Origin: CAILHX01 sp964511385
Lineage (GTDB): Bacteria > Pseudomonadota > Gammaproteobacteria > Burkholderiales > Methylophilaceae
DNA length: 64,000 nucleotides
Direction of reading: 5' to 3'
Assembly (NCBI GenBank): GCA_964511385.1
Contig: CAZEFE010000002.1
Coordinates: 124,001-188,000, forward strand
Below the pieces are notes generated by a model, which worked only from the letters and a program-made list of their open reading frames with translations, was not told where the DNA came from and searched no databases. The first letter of the stretch is position 1. Every line of letters begins with the position of its first letter. Position numbers and translations under genes: made by a program. Shown piece after piece: positions 26,908-33,277 of the stretch.

Positions 26908-27341
26908 GCTGCAGCAGATGACTGGAGCAATGGATAGATGTCGGGCCCCAGGAATCCTGCTTTTTCGCAATCAGCAACCGGCTGCTGGCAGTTGGCAGCA
27001 TAGCAATCCGTACAGGGCAGTTCCTGGCGGACGGGGTGCGCATGGTCTATTGCCAGGAAACGGTCAAGAAAGCCGGAATCAAACAGCCGCTGGACTTCGT
27101 CGGTGCACCGGTCCAGATGGACCATGAATTGCCCAGGTGCTTTTTCGGACAGCAGGATCAGGGCGCCGATGGCGCAAGAACTGCAATGGCTGACCTGCGA
27201 CAGGTGGATGTCGATTTTGCGGATATCGTGCTGCTGGGCATGCAGTTTGTATTTGCGAAGCAGGTCGCGCGAAGCATCGAAATCCAGAATTCCGCTCACG
27301 GTGAGCCGTAGCGCGTCGCCCGAGGAGTTTAGCGTAATCAT
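26904..27341 (-). CDS. Cysteine-rich STAS-domain protein
   Basis: A 145-residue protein. An N-terminal STAS fold (residues 1-95) has alternating strands and LSQVSHCSSCAIGALILL, where the usual Asp-Ser of phosphorylatable anti-sigma antagonists is replaced by His-Cys-Ser-Ser-Cys. The C-terminal 45 residues contain Cys110, 113, 118 and 125 (PCTDCYAANC...DC). Seven cysteines in all suggest redox sensing or metal binding (inference). The start is chosen at ATG 27341, with SD GTGAGG; the frame extends 66 codons upstream without conservation. It is coupled to the PAS-GGDEF-EAL gene and may regulate it. Confidence 0.82.
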   Translation of the reverse strand: MITLNSSGDALRLTVSGILDFDASRDLLRKYKLHAQQHDIRKIDIHLSQVSHCSSCAIGALILLSEKAPGQFMVHLDRCTDEVQRLFDSGFLDRFLAIDHAHPVRQELPCTDCYAANCQQPVADCEKAGFLGPDIYPLLQSSAAA

Positions 27342-27457
27342 GAGAGCCTCACTTTCGTCATTCCAAAGAAAAACAAGGAAGGTTCCAGTTCGGCTGCGTG
27401 GCCACAGCGAAGCGAAAGGCTTACGCGGGCGGGTATGTTGGCAAGCAATCCGAACAT
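27338..27457 (-). CDS. Possible 39-codon leader peptide upstream of STAS gene
   Basis: ATG at 27457 follows GGAGG (27462-27466) by four bases. The frame reads MFGLLANIPARVSLSLRCGH and ends in a TGA that overlaps the STAS ATG (ATGA), the junction style of its neighbours. It lies inside the leader of the STAS-GGDEF-EAL unit. The composition is not distinctive and no homologue is known to me, so this may be chance; if real, it could couple translation to the STAS gene. Confidence 0.3.
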   Translation of the reverse strand: MFGLLANIPARVSLSLRCGHAAELEPSLFFFGMTKVRLS

Positions 27458-27703
27458 GGCGCCTCCATTTCAGGGTAATGGATTCGTCGTCGGTCTCCAT
27501 GAATGGACATCGCGCATTCACGGAAACGCTACGAGGCATGCTCGGGGCCTCAGTGGCTTTGGCGCCGGGGTCTCAGGTTAGCCAAAGAATGGCTCTATTA
27601 AAGCCTGCATGGAGGCTATTGTCAACAAGGATGCTCGGGTATTGGGTAGCCTGGAGAATTGCGCCGCCACCGGCACGGGGTGAACGCTGCTACCGACGGC
27701 GGG
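27342..27703 (-). other. Promoter-bearing leader of the STAS / GGDEF-EAL unit
   Basis: These 362 bases separate the HisKA_2 kinase stop from the STAS start. They hold a near-consensus sigma-70 promoter and about 250 bases of presumed untranslated leader. The leader contains a short stem (27533-27537 with 27547-27551), the segments GGCTAACC and GGCGCCAAAGCC, and the possible small ORF. The first two segments recall words of the class I c-di-GMP aptamer, but a full aptamer fold was not found by eye. Confidence 0.45.
27597..27625 (-). promoter_or_regulatory. Strong sigma-70 promoter for STAS / GGDEF-EAL unit
   Basis: On the minus strand a perfect -35 TTGACA (27620-27625) and TTTAAT -10 (27597-27602) have a 17-base spacer. 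Transcription should begin near 27590, about 250 bases before the STAS ATG. Confidence 0.7.
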
Positions 27704-28876
27704 TCATGTCGGCTGCTTGGCGCAAATGACGGGCTGCGTCAGGTGCAACGCAGTGACCACCAGGTTTCCCTGCTGGTGCCAGGTCAGGCTGGCACCCTTG
27801 CGCGGCAGCAGGGTGGCGACCAGTTGCAACCCGGTTCCCGTGCCGATGCGGTTTTCGAAGTCGAAATCCAAGGGCAGTTGCCCGTGGTTGCTGATGAGAA
27901 TCTGCGTTTGCTGGCAGGACGGGTCATGGTTGAGTTCAACTGCGAGTTGTGCTCCCCGGTGCTCGAACTGATTGCCGTGTTTGATGGCGTTGGTGATCAG
28001 TTCATTGAGTACCAGCGCCAGCGGTACCGCTTCCGCTTCGTTGACCGGCAGCCGGCAGTTTTCGGAACCGGGCAGTTGGCAGTCGTCCGTCTTGCAGGAT
28101 GGTATGCCAAACGGGATCTGAGCTTTCCATAGCACCTGGTTGTTCGCCGCGATGGCGTTGACCAGGCCGCACAAATGCAGCGGCTGCAACCCGACGTTCA
28201 TTTTCAAGCCGTGAATAATACTGATGCTTTGTACCTGGCTGATGGCTTCGGTAATCGGCTGTGCCGTTTCCGGATGATTCTCCGCGAATAGCCGCAACAC
28301 GCCGGTGATGCCTTGCAAGTTGTTCTTGATGCGGTGATGCACCTCCCTCACCAGCGTGTCGCGTTGGGCATCTTCCGTGGACTCCATGCCGGTTTCCTGG
28401 ATAACGGCGACGAGCAATTCGCGTTGCCCGGCGGCATTGAAGATAGGGATTTTGCGCACTTCATGGTCAGCGAGGTTGTGATGTGCCTTGGCAGTTTCTA
28501 GCGGCAACCCGGTTTTTTTTGTACTCGCCGCCAGTTCGTCGGGCGGCAGGCAGCATGCCAGCAACAGTTTAGCTTCAGGCAGGCTGGCGGCCAGCTCCTG
28601 TGCCGTTTTTCCATGCCAATCCACTTCATGCAGCCGGAACAGTGTCTTGGCCGGCTGGTTGGCGGCTATCCAGCGGCCATCCCCGTCCATGCAGACCACC
28701 GCGTCGGGGATCATGTCGATGAGCGGCTCGGGCAGCATGGAAGCGCCGGCGGAGTCGTGCCGAGGGACGGCAGCGGACTTTGCCGGCTTCTGTCGTTTGC
28801 GCCACCACAGCCATCCGGGGCCGCCGATAGCGATGCAGAGCAAGGTGGTTGCCAGATCCGGTGCGATGGCCAGCAT
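27704..28876 (-). CDS. HisKA_2-type (HWE-like) sensor histidine kinase with PAS domain
   Basis: A 390-residue kinase. One N-terminal hydrophobic stretch (about 8-25) is followed by a PAS domain with FRLHEVDWHGKTAQELA. The dimerisation and phosphotransfer box is REVHHRIKNNLQGI, typical of HisKA_2 kinases, and the ATPase has LALVLNELITNAIKHGN and GTGTGLQLV. Last gene of the six-gene signalling operon; its ATG overlaps the M48 protease stop (TAATG). No cognate response regulator is immediately adjacent, apart from the HDOD-REC and hybrid kinase of the same operon. The PAS closely resembles the first PAS of the neighbouring GGDEF-EAL protein. Confidence 0.9.
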   Translation of the reverse strand: MLAIAPDLATTLLCIAIGGPGWLWWRKRQKPAKSAAVPRHDSAGASMLPEPLIDMIPDAVVCMDGDGRWIAANQPAKTLFRLHEVDWHGKTAQELAASLPEAKLLLACCLPPDELAASTKKTGLPLETAKAHHNLADHEVRKIPIFNAAGQRELLVAVIQETGMESTEDAQRDTLVREVHHRIKNNLQGITGVLRLFAENHPETAQPITEAISQVQSISIIHGLKMNVGLQPLHLCGLVNAIAANNQVLWKAQIPFGIPSCKTDDCQLPGSENCRLPVNEAEAVPLALVLNELITNAIKHGNQFEHRGAQLAVELNHDPSCQQTQILISNHGQLPLDFDFENRIGTGTGLQLVATLLPRKGASLTWHQQGNLVVTALHLTQPVICAKQPT

Positions 28877-29721
28877 TATTTCAGCTTGTACAGCCGGTTT
28901 TCCAGGGTTTTGCCGTCGGTGACCTGATCCAGCCGATTGCCAATGGCATCGCCCAGTTTCAGCAGGCGGTCATCGGGTGCCGGATGGGTTTTGAACAGCA
29001 GTGCGACGCTGCCGTCATCTTTGGCGACATGGCCGATTTCCTGCAGCACGTCCACCAGGCCGTACGCATCGTAGCCGGCACGGGCAGCCAGTACAATGCC
29101 CATGCGGTCGGCTTCGAACTCCGCATCCTTGTCCAGCCCGCGGGCAAGAATCTCCGCACCGCTGCCGATGAGTTTTTTGACGTTCTTGTTGTCCTTGCCT
29201 AGCTTGTCGCCCAGCGCGCCTGCGCCAATATCCAACAACTGCGACTTTTGCAGCACTTTCAGGTGATGCTTCTGCACGACGTGTTCGATTTCGTGCGCCA
29301 ATACGCCGGCCAGCTGTGCTTCGCTGGCGAGTTTGCGGTACAGCCCCCTGGTGAGTACGACATAGCCGCCAGGGGCGGCGAAAGCGTTGATGTCCTCGCT
29401 TTCAATCACGCCAAAATGCCAGGGCAGGTCGGGGCGCTCGCTTTGCAGTGCCACCCAGCGGCCGACCTTGTTGACGTATTGTTGCAGCGCGGCATCTTTC
29501 ACCAGTGGTGATGCGCCCAGTAAATTGCCGGTTATCTCGCGGCCGATGCTGATTTCGTCCTTTTCCGAGGTGCCGCCCAGATTCAGGGGCTTGCCATCCT
29601 TGGTGATGCCCTTGAGTGTCTTGCCGAGGTCGAGCGCCAGTGCCGGCCATGCGGTTAATGCCAGTACCACGCCGGCGATGAGCAAGCGCCGGGAAAAAGT
29701 ATGTATGGCGGTGTTGTTCAT
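28876..29721 (-). CDS. Periplasmic M48-family metalloprotease
   Basis: A 281-residue protein with a signal peptide (RRLLIAGVVLALTAWPALAL). The zinc site is HEIEH at 143-147 in GVLAHEIEHVVQKHHLKVL, with a third ligand in DAEFEADRMG near 200. The NAFAAPGGYVVLTRGL segment before the site is characteristic of M48 proteins of the BepA/LoiP type, which handle outer-membrane assembly or lipoprotein turnover. TPR repeats seen in BepA are absent, so it is a minimal form. It overlaps the SH3 gene (ATGA) and the downstream kinase gene. Its presence inside a signalling operon is unusual. Confidence 0.9.
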   Translation of the reverse strand: MNNTAIHTFSRRLLIAGVVLALTAWPALALDLGKTLKGITKDGKPLNLGGTSEKDEISIGREITGNLLGASPLVKDAALQQYVNKVGRWVALQSERPDLPWHFGVIESEDINAFAAPGGYVVLTRGLYRKLASEAQLAGVLAHEIEHVVQKHHLKVLQKSQLLDIGAGALGDKLGKDNKNVKKLIGSGAEILARGLDKDAEFEADRMGIVLAARAGYDAYGLVDVLQEIGHVAKDDGSVALLFKTHPAPDDRLLKLGDAIGNRLDQVTDGKTLENRLYKLK

Positions 29722-30248
29722 CGTGGGAATCCTTGCGATGTCGGCTGTTCAGTCGTTGGCGCGTCGCCTGTCGGCGCGGGCAGATAATTCAGCTGACGGG
29801 CCTGCAGACCGGCAGTCCCGGCAAACTGTTTTGCCGTATCGGCGCTGATGGTGTTTCCTTCCATCAGCTTGATTTCGCTTTCGCTGAACTTTGCGGCTTT
29901 CAGCTCTTCTTCATTCAAGCCGCGGATCCCCGTAGTGGAAACCACCTGCCCGGTGCCTGCCCGGCCGGTGGCGAGTCCCTGCAGCCCACTGCTGCCGGTT
30001 TTTGCAGCCTGGCCACGCTTGACCGACAGCATGCGTACCCAGCCACTACCGCCGGGGGTTTTGACTTTGAGCCAGGCACCTTTTTTCTCGAGGATATCCA
30101 CTTTGTCGTCACGTTTGAGGTTGCCGGCAGCCGCCGCGTCGGAATAGGGTTCCTTGCGCAGGGTATCGTTCTTGAGCGCAGTGCCGCGTTCACCTGCCAA
30201 GGCGCTTACTGAAAAAGCCGCCAGCATGAGCCATAACATTCGTTTCAC
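29718..30248 (-). CDS. Periplasmic SH3b-domain protein
   Basis: A 176-residue protein: signal peptide (KRMLWLMLAAFSVSALA), then a bacterial SH3 domain (about 22-78: LKNDTLRKEPYSDAAAAGNLKRDDKVDIL...GWVRMLSV), and a low-complexity C-terminal half rich in Gly, Thr, Pro. A possible short helical module (LNEEELKAAKFSESEIKLME) lies in between. The GTG at 30248 overlaps the CHASE2 stop as GTGA and fits the signal peptide. SH3b domains commonly bind cell-wall peptides; its neighbours are a CHASE2 membrane sensor and an M48 protease, suggesting an envelope-sensing unit. Function not known. Confidence 0.85.
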   Translation of the reverse strand: MKRMLWLMLAAFSVSALAGERGTALKNDTLRKEPYSDAAAAGNLKRDDKVDILEKKGAWLKVKTPGGSGWVRMLSVKRGQAAKTGSSGLQGLATGRAGTGQVVSTTGIRGLNEEELKAAKFSESEIKLMEGNTISADTAKQFAGTAGLQARQLNYLPAPTGDAPTTEQPTSQGFPR

Positions 30249-31903
30249 AGTGTTTCTCTTTCCTGTTCCAGTTGGATAATGGCTTGCGCAAACAGTCGAC
30301 GCCACTGCGCTGCCGTATCTTGCGCAAGGTTCAATTGCGATTGTAGCAGGGTGTGGCGTGTTGCATTGATCGCGATACCTTGCCGTTTGATGATGCCCGG
30401 CAACATCTGTGCGAGTTGCGCCGCATCATGTTTTGCCAGGTCGTGGGGCTGCATCCAGGTGATCAGTAGCACATCGCTGAACAGCCCCCAGACGCCGGTT
30501 TGCGTGCCTTTCATGAACTCGACCTTGCGCGGGATGCCGGGCAGGCGTTCGATGGATCGCGCCAGTTTCTTCAAGTGAGCATCCGTGAGCGAAAAACGGG
30601 ATTCCGGCAGGATGGGCATGATGGTGACATGGGTATCGCTGTTCGGTGCCGGCGTTTGGGCCAGTTCGCGCTGCATGGCGTGCTCGGTGGCCACCGCATA
30701 GATTTTTGCAATACTGAAATAGGCCACCGCCCAGGTCACGGGGCCGGTCAGGTCCAGATAGAAATTGGAAATATTCAGGCCGATATAGGAAACGGCCAGC
30801 AAGCCGATTTGCGAAAAACCGAATATCTTGTCGAAACGTTCGCGCTCCACGTTGCGGAAAAATGCGCCGGCGGTCAGCCAGACCAGCAGCAGCGCCAGCG
30901 CCACGTAGGATGTTGTGCCGCGCCATACCCGCAGATGGTCGCCGTGGCGGAGGTTGTCGATGGCCGTGGCGAGGATTTCCACCCCGGGGAACACCTTGGC
31001 CACCGGCGTGGCTTTCAGGTCGAACAGGCTGGGGGCGGTGGAGCCGATGATGACGATTTTGTTGCTGAACTCGGTTGCCGGGCGCTTTGGGTTTTTTGCA
31101 GTGAGGTCGTTGAATACGTCGCTGAAGCTCACGTAATGATAGGTGAACGGTGCGCCGCGCCAGTTGAGCAGCATGTTTTTCTCCGGCAGTGCCGGTGCCC
31201 CTGCCGACTGGCTGACCAGAAGCGGCAGCGATGGCAGCTTCCAGCCGTTTTCATCATGGAACAAGCGGTATTCGCGGCTGATGCCGTCTGCGTCCGGATA
31301 TACATTGTGGGTGCCGATGCGTCCCGGTTTTAATGCATTTTCGAAAAAAGGCAGCGTTACGGCAATGGTGGCGTTGGGGTCGGCGCCGGGCAGTGGAGTC
31401 ACGCCTGGAAGCATGGACGGCTTCAACTGGCTGAGTTTGTCCTGGCTTGGGGCTAAGCGCAGCAGCGGAAAAAACACATTGTCCAGGCCGCCGATGGTTT
31501 CGTTGAAATAGGCATCACTGTCCGGGTTGTAAACATCGGCATCGGCGAACAGGATGTCGAATACCACGGCTTTAGGCTGCTGTTTTTCTATGGCCTCGAC
31601 GAATTCGGCGAATACCTGGCGCGGCCAGGGGTAGCGCCCGTATTCCGGTGCCAGCGCGGCCAGGCTGGCTTCGTTGACATCGACGATGACGATGTCCGGG
31701 TCCGGCTTGGGCAGGTGGATACGGTTGCGTACCATGGCATCGAAGGCTTTTTGCCGCATGTTTTCGCCGATGTGGAACACGCCGGCGTCCAGCAACACAC
31801 CTGCCGTCAGGAACAGGGCGAGGTAGATGTAAAAGCTATTGCGCAGACGTTCGACCTGTCGCATGAGAAAACTGGTGATGGATTGCTGGAGTTTGAGCAG
31901 CAT
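30245..31903 (-). CDS. CHASE2-domain membrane protein without a recognised output domain
   Basis: A 552-residue protein. One N-terminal membrane helix (about 25-45) precedes a periplasmic CHASE2 domain (about 50-330; PWPRQVFAEFVEAIEKQQPKAVVFDILFADAD... and KIVIIGSTAPSLFDLKATPV). Three closely packed membrane helices follow at about 335-415. CHASE2 proteins usually continue into an adenylate cyclase, kinase or GGDEF domain. Here about 130 C-terminal residues (from NSDTHVTIMPILPES to the end) do not show those motifs. The output is unknown; it may signal through the SH3 and kinase proteins of the operon. Starts two bases after the HDOD-regulator stop. Confidence 0.88.
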   Translation of the reverse strand: MLLKLQQSITSFLMRQVERLRNSFYIYLALFLTAGVLLDAGVFHIGENMRQKAFDAMVRNRIHLPKPDPDIVIVDVNEASLAALAPEYGRYPWPRQVFAEFVEAIEKQQPKAVVFDILFADADVYNPDSDAYFNETIGGLDNVFFPLLRLAPSQDKLSQLKPSMLPGVTPLPGADPNATIAVTLPFFENALKPGRIGTHNVYPDADGISREYRLFHDENGWKLPSLPLLVSQSAGAPALPEKNMLLNWRGAPFTYHYVSFSDVFNDLTAKNPKRPATEFSNKIVIIGSTAPSLFDLKATPVAKVFPGVEILATAIDNLRHGDHLRVWRGTTSYVALALLLVWLTAGAFFRNVERERFDKIFGFSQIGLLAVSYIGLNISNFYLDLTGPVTWAVAYFSIAKIYAVATEHAMQRELAQTPAPNSDTHVTIMPILPESRFSLTDAHLKKLARSIERLPGIPRKVEFMKGTQTGVWGLFSDVLLITWMQPHDLAKHDAAQLAQMLPGIIKRQGIAINATRHTLLQSQLNLAQDTAAQWRRLFAQAIIQLEQERETL

Positions 31904-31905
31904 GG

Positions 31906-33246
31906 TCAGGTAGCGGGTTTTCCCTGGGATCTGCGCTGGTCTGCGCGCACCAGTTCGTCGTGGATCAGTTCGGGATCAAATGGCTTGTACAGGTATGCGT
32001 CGGCGCCGGCGCGCAACGCTTCGGCCTGTTTGGCGTCGTCAGTCTCTGCCGTTAGCATGATGAAGTAGATGCGCTTGCCTTCCGCGGTGTCGCGCAATGC
32101 CCGGCAAAGTGCCGCGCCATCAAACTCCGGGGTGACCCAGTCTGAAATCACCACCTGCGGCTTTTCGCGCAACGCGATCTCCAGCGCCTCCTGCCCATTG
32201 GTGGCGGTAAATACGGTGTGGCCAACGGCGCCCAGCATCCGGTTGAAAATGAAAGTGCCCATGTCGTCATCCACCACCAGGATGCGCAAAGGGGGCAGAT
32301 TGGCGCCCACGCGGAATGCGTCTCCGGCTTCATTGCTCCGGCTGGGAGGCTTGAACGGCGGGATGGCGTGTGTTTTGATGGTGAGCAACTCACCCCATTC
32401 CTGCCATTCGCGCGCAGTCTGGTCGGCAATGGAGATGATGTCGATGACATCCAGGTTGAGGGTGTCGCCGATGTCGCAGATCTGCGACATCAGGGTGTCG
32501 CGCTCTGTTTCGTCAAGCGTCAGGCAAGCATCGGCAATCAGCGATGCCAGATGGATGGACCAGGCCAGCTTGGCCTGGCGCGAGCCCGGCGCGAACCAGC
32601 TGGCATCAGGAACTTCATGGAACAGCACGGCTTCGGTATAAAAACGCGGCAAGCCCCAGTCACTCATCATCAAGTGGCTGAGTTCGCTGTGGTGGATGCC
32701 GAAGCGCGCTTTCTCCGCGGCTTCCAGTGCGATATTGCCCATGCCTTCGGTTTGTTCCAGCACCTCGGCATAGGCTTCGGGTTTCACCGAGGCCAGCGCG
32801 ATGCGCCCAACGCCGGAAAGCAGGCCGCAGGTGAACAGTTCGGCAGGTGGGGCGATACGCGTGGTGGCGCCGATGGCTTGTGCGGCACTTGCCATGGCAA
32901 TCGAGTGCGACCAGAAATGGGGGTAATCGAAAGCCGCGCACTTGCCTTTCTGGTCGGTGTTGACCAGCGAAAACCCCAGCACAATCTGCTGGATGGTATT
33001 GGTGCCGATAATGATCAGCGTTTCCGGGCTGACCGAAGCGATCGGGCGGCGCTTGTTGGGGTTGATGGCGTTGGCCACCTTGATGACGCGACCCGCCAGT
33101 GCCGGATCGGCACGAATGGCATGAGCGACTTCGGAAAGCTGGACGTTTTCTTCCTGGCAAAGCTGCATCACCGTCAACGCCACGCCTTTGGGCGAAGGCA
33201 GGCTGCCGGAGGCTTTCAGCTCGGAAAAATCCAGTTGGTCGGTCAT
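31906..33246 (-). CDS. HDOD-domain response regulator
   Basis: A 446-residue protein with the order HDOD then REC. The HDOD part (about 15-215) includes HAIRADPALAGRVIKVAN and LIIIGTNTIQQIVLGFSL. The C-terminal receiver (about 320-440) has LVVDDDMG and the phospho-acceptor Asp in VVISDWVTPEFDG, with KPFDP near the end. The HDOD fold is related to HD phosphohydrolases but lacks the catalytic His-Asp pair, and often binds other proteins in motility and c-di-GMP signalling. It lies 31 bases after the hybrid kinase, its likely phosphodonor. Confidence 0.92.
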   Translation of the reverse strand: MTDQLDFSELKASGSLPSPKGVALTVMQLCQEENVQLSEVAHAIRADPALAGRVIKVANAINPNKRRPIASVSPETLIIIGTNTIQQIVLGFSLVNTDQKGKCAAFDYPHFWSHSIAMASAAQAIGATTRIAPPAELFTCGLLSGVGRIALASVKPEAYAEVLEQTEGMGNIALEAAEKARFGIHHSELSHLMMSDWGLPRFYTEAVLFHEVPDASWFAPGSRQAKLAWSIHLASLIADACLTLDETERDTLMSQICDIGDTLNLDVIDIISIADQTAREWQEWGELLTIKTHAIPPFKPPSRSNEAGDAFRVGANLPPLRILVVDDDMGTFIFNRMLGAVGHTVFTATNGQEALEIALREKPQVVISDWVTPEFDGAALCRALRDTAEGKRIYFIMLTAETDDAKQAEALRAGADAYLYKPFDPELIHDELVRADQRRSQGKPAT

Positions 33247-33277
33247 GATGCGGTCATGAGTTCACAAGCCGTGTAAT

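Noticed and set aside
27342..27539. N-terminal extension of the STAS protein
   Set aside because: In frame but unlike any domain, in the leader region; the ATG at 27341 has an SD and begins the STAS fold.
27590..27703. tRNA or small RNA gene between the kinase and STAS genes
   Set aside because: No cloverleaf or CCA end is visible; the region is better explained by promoter and leader.
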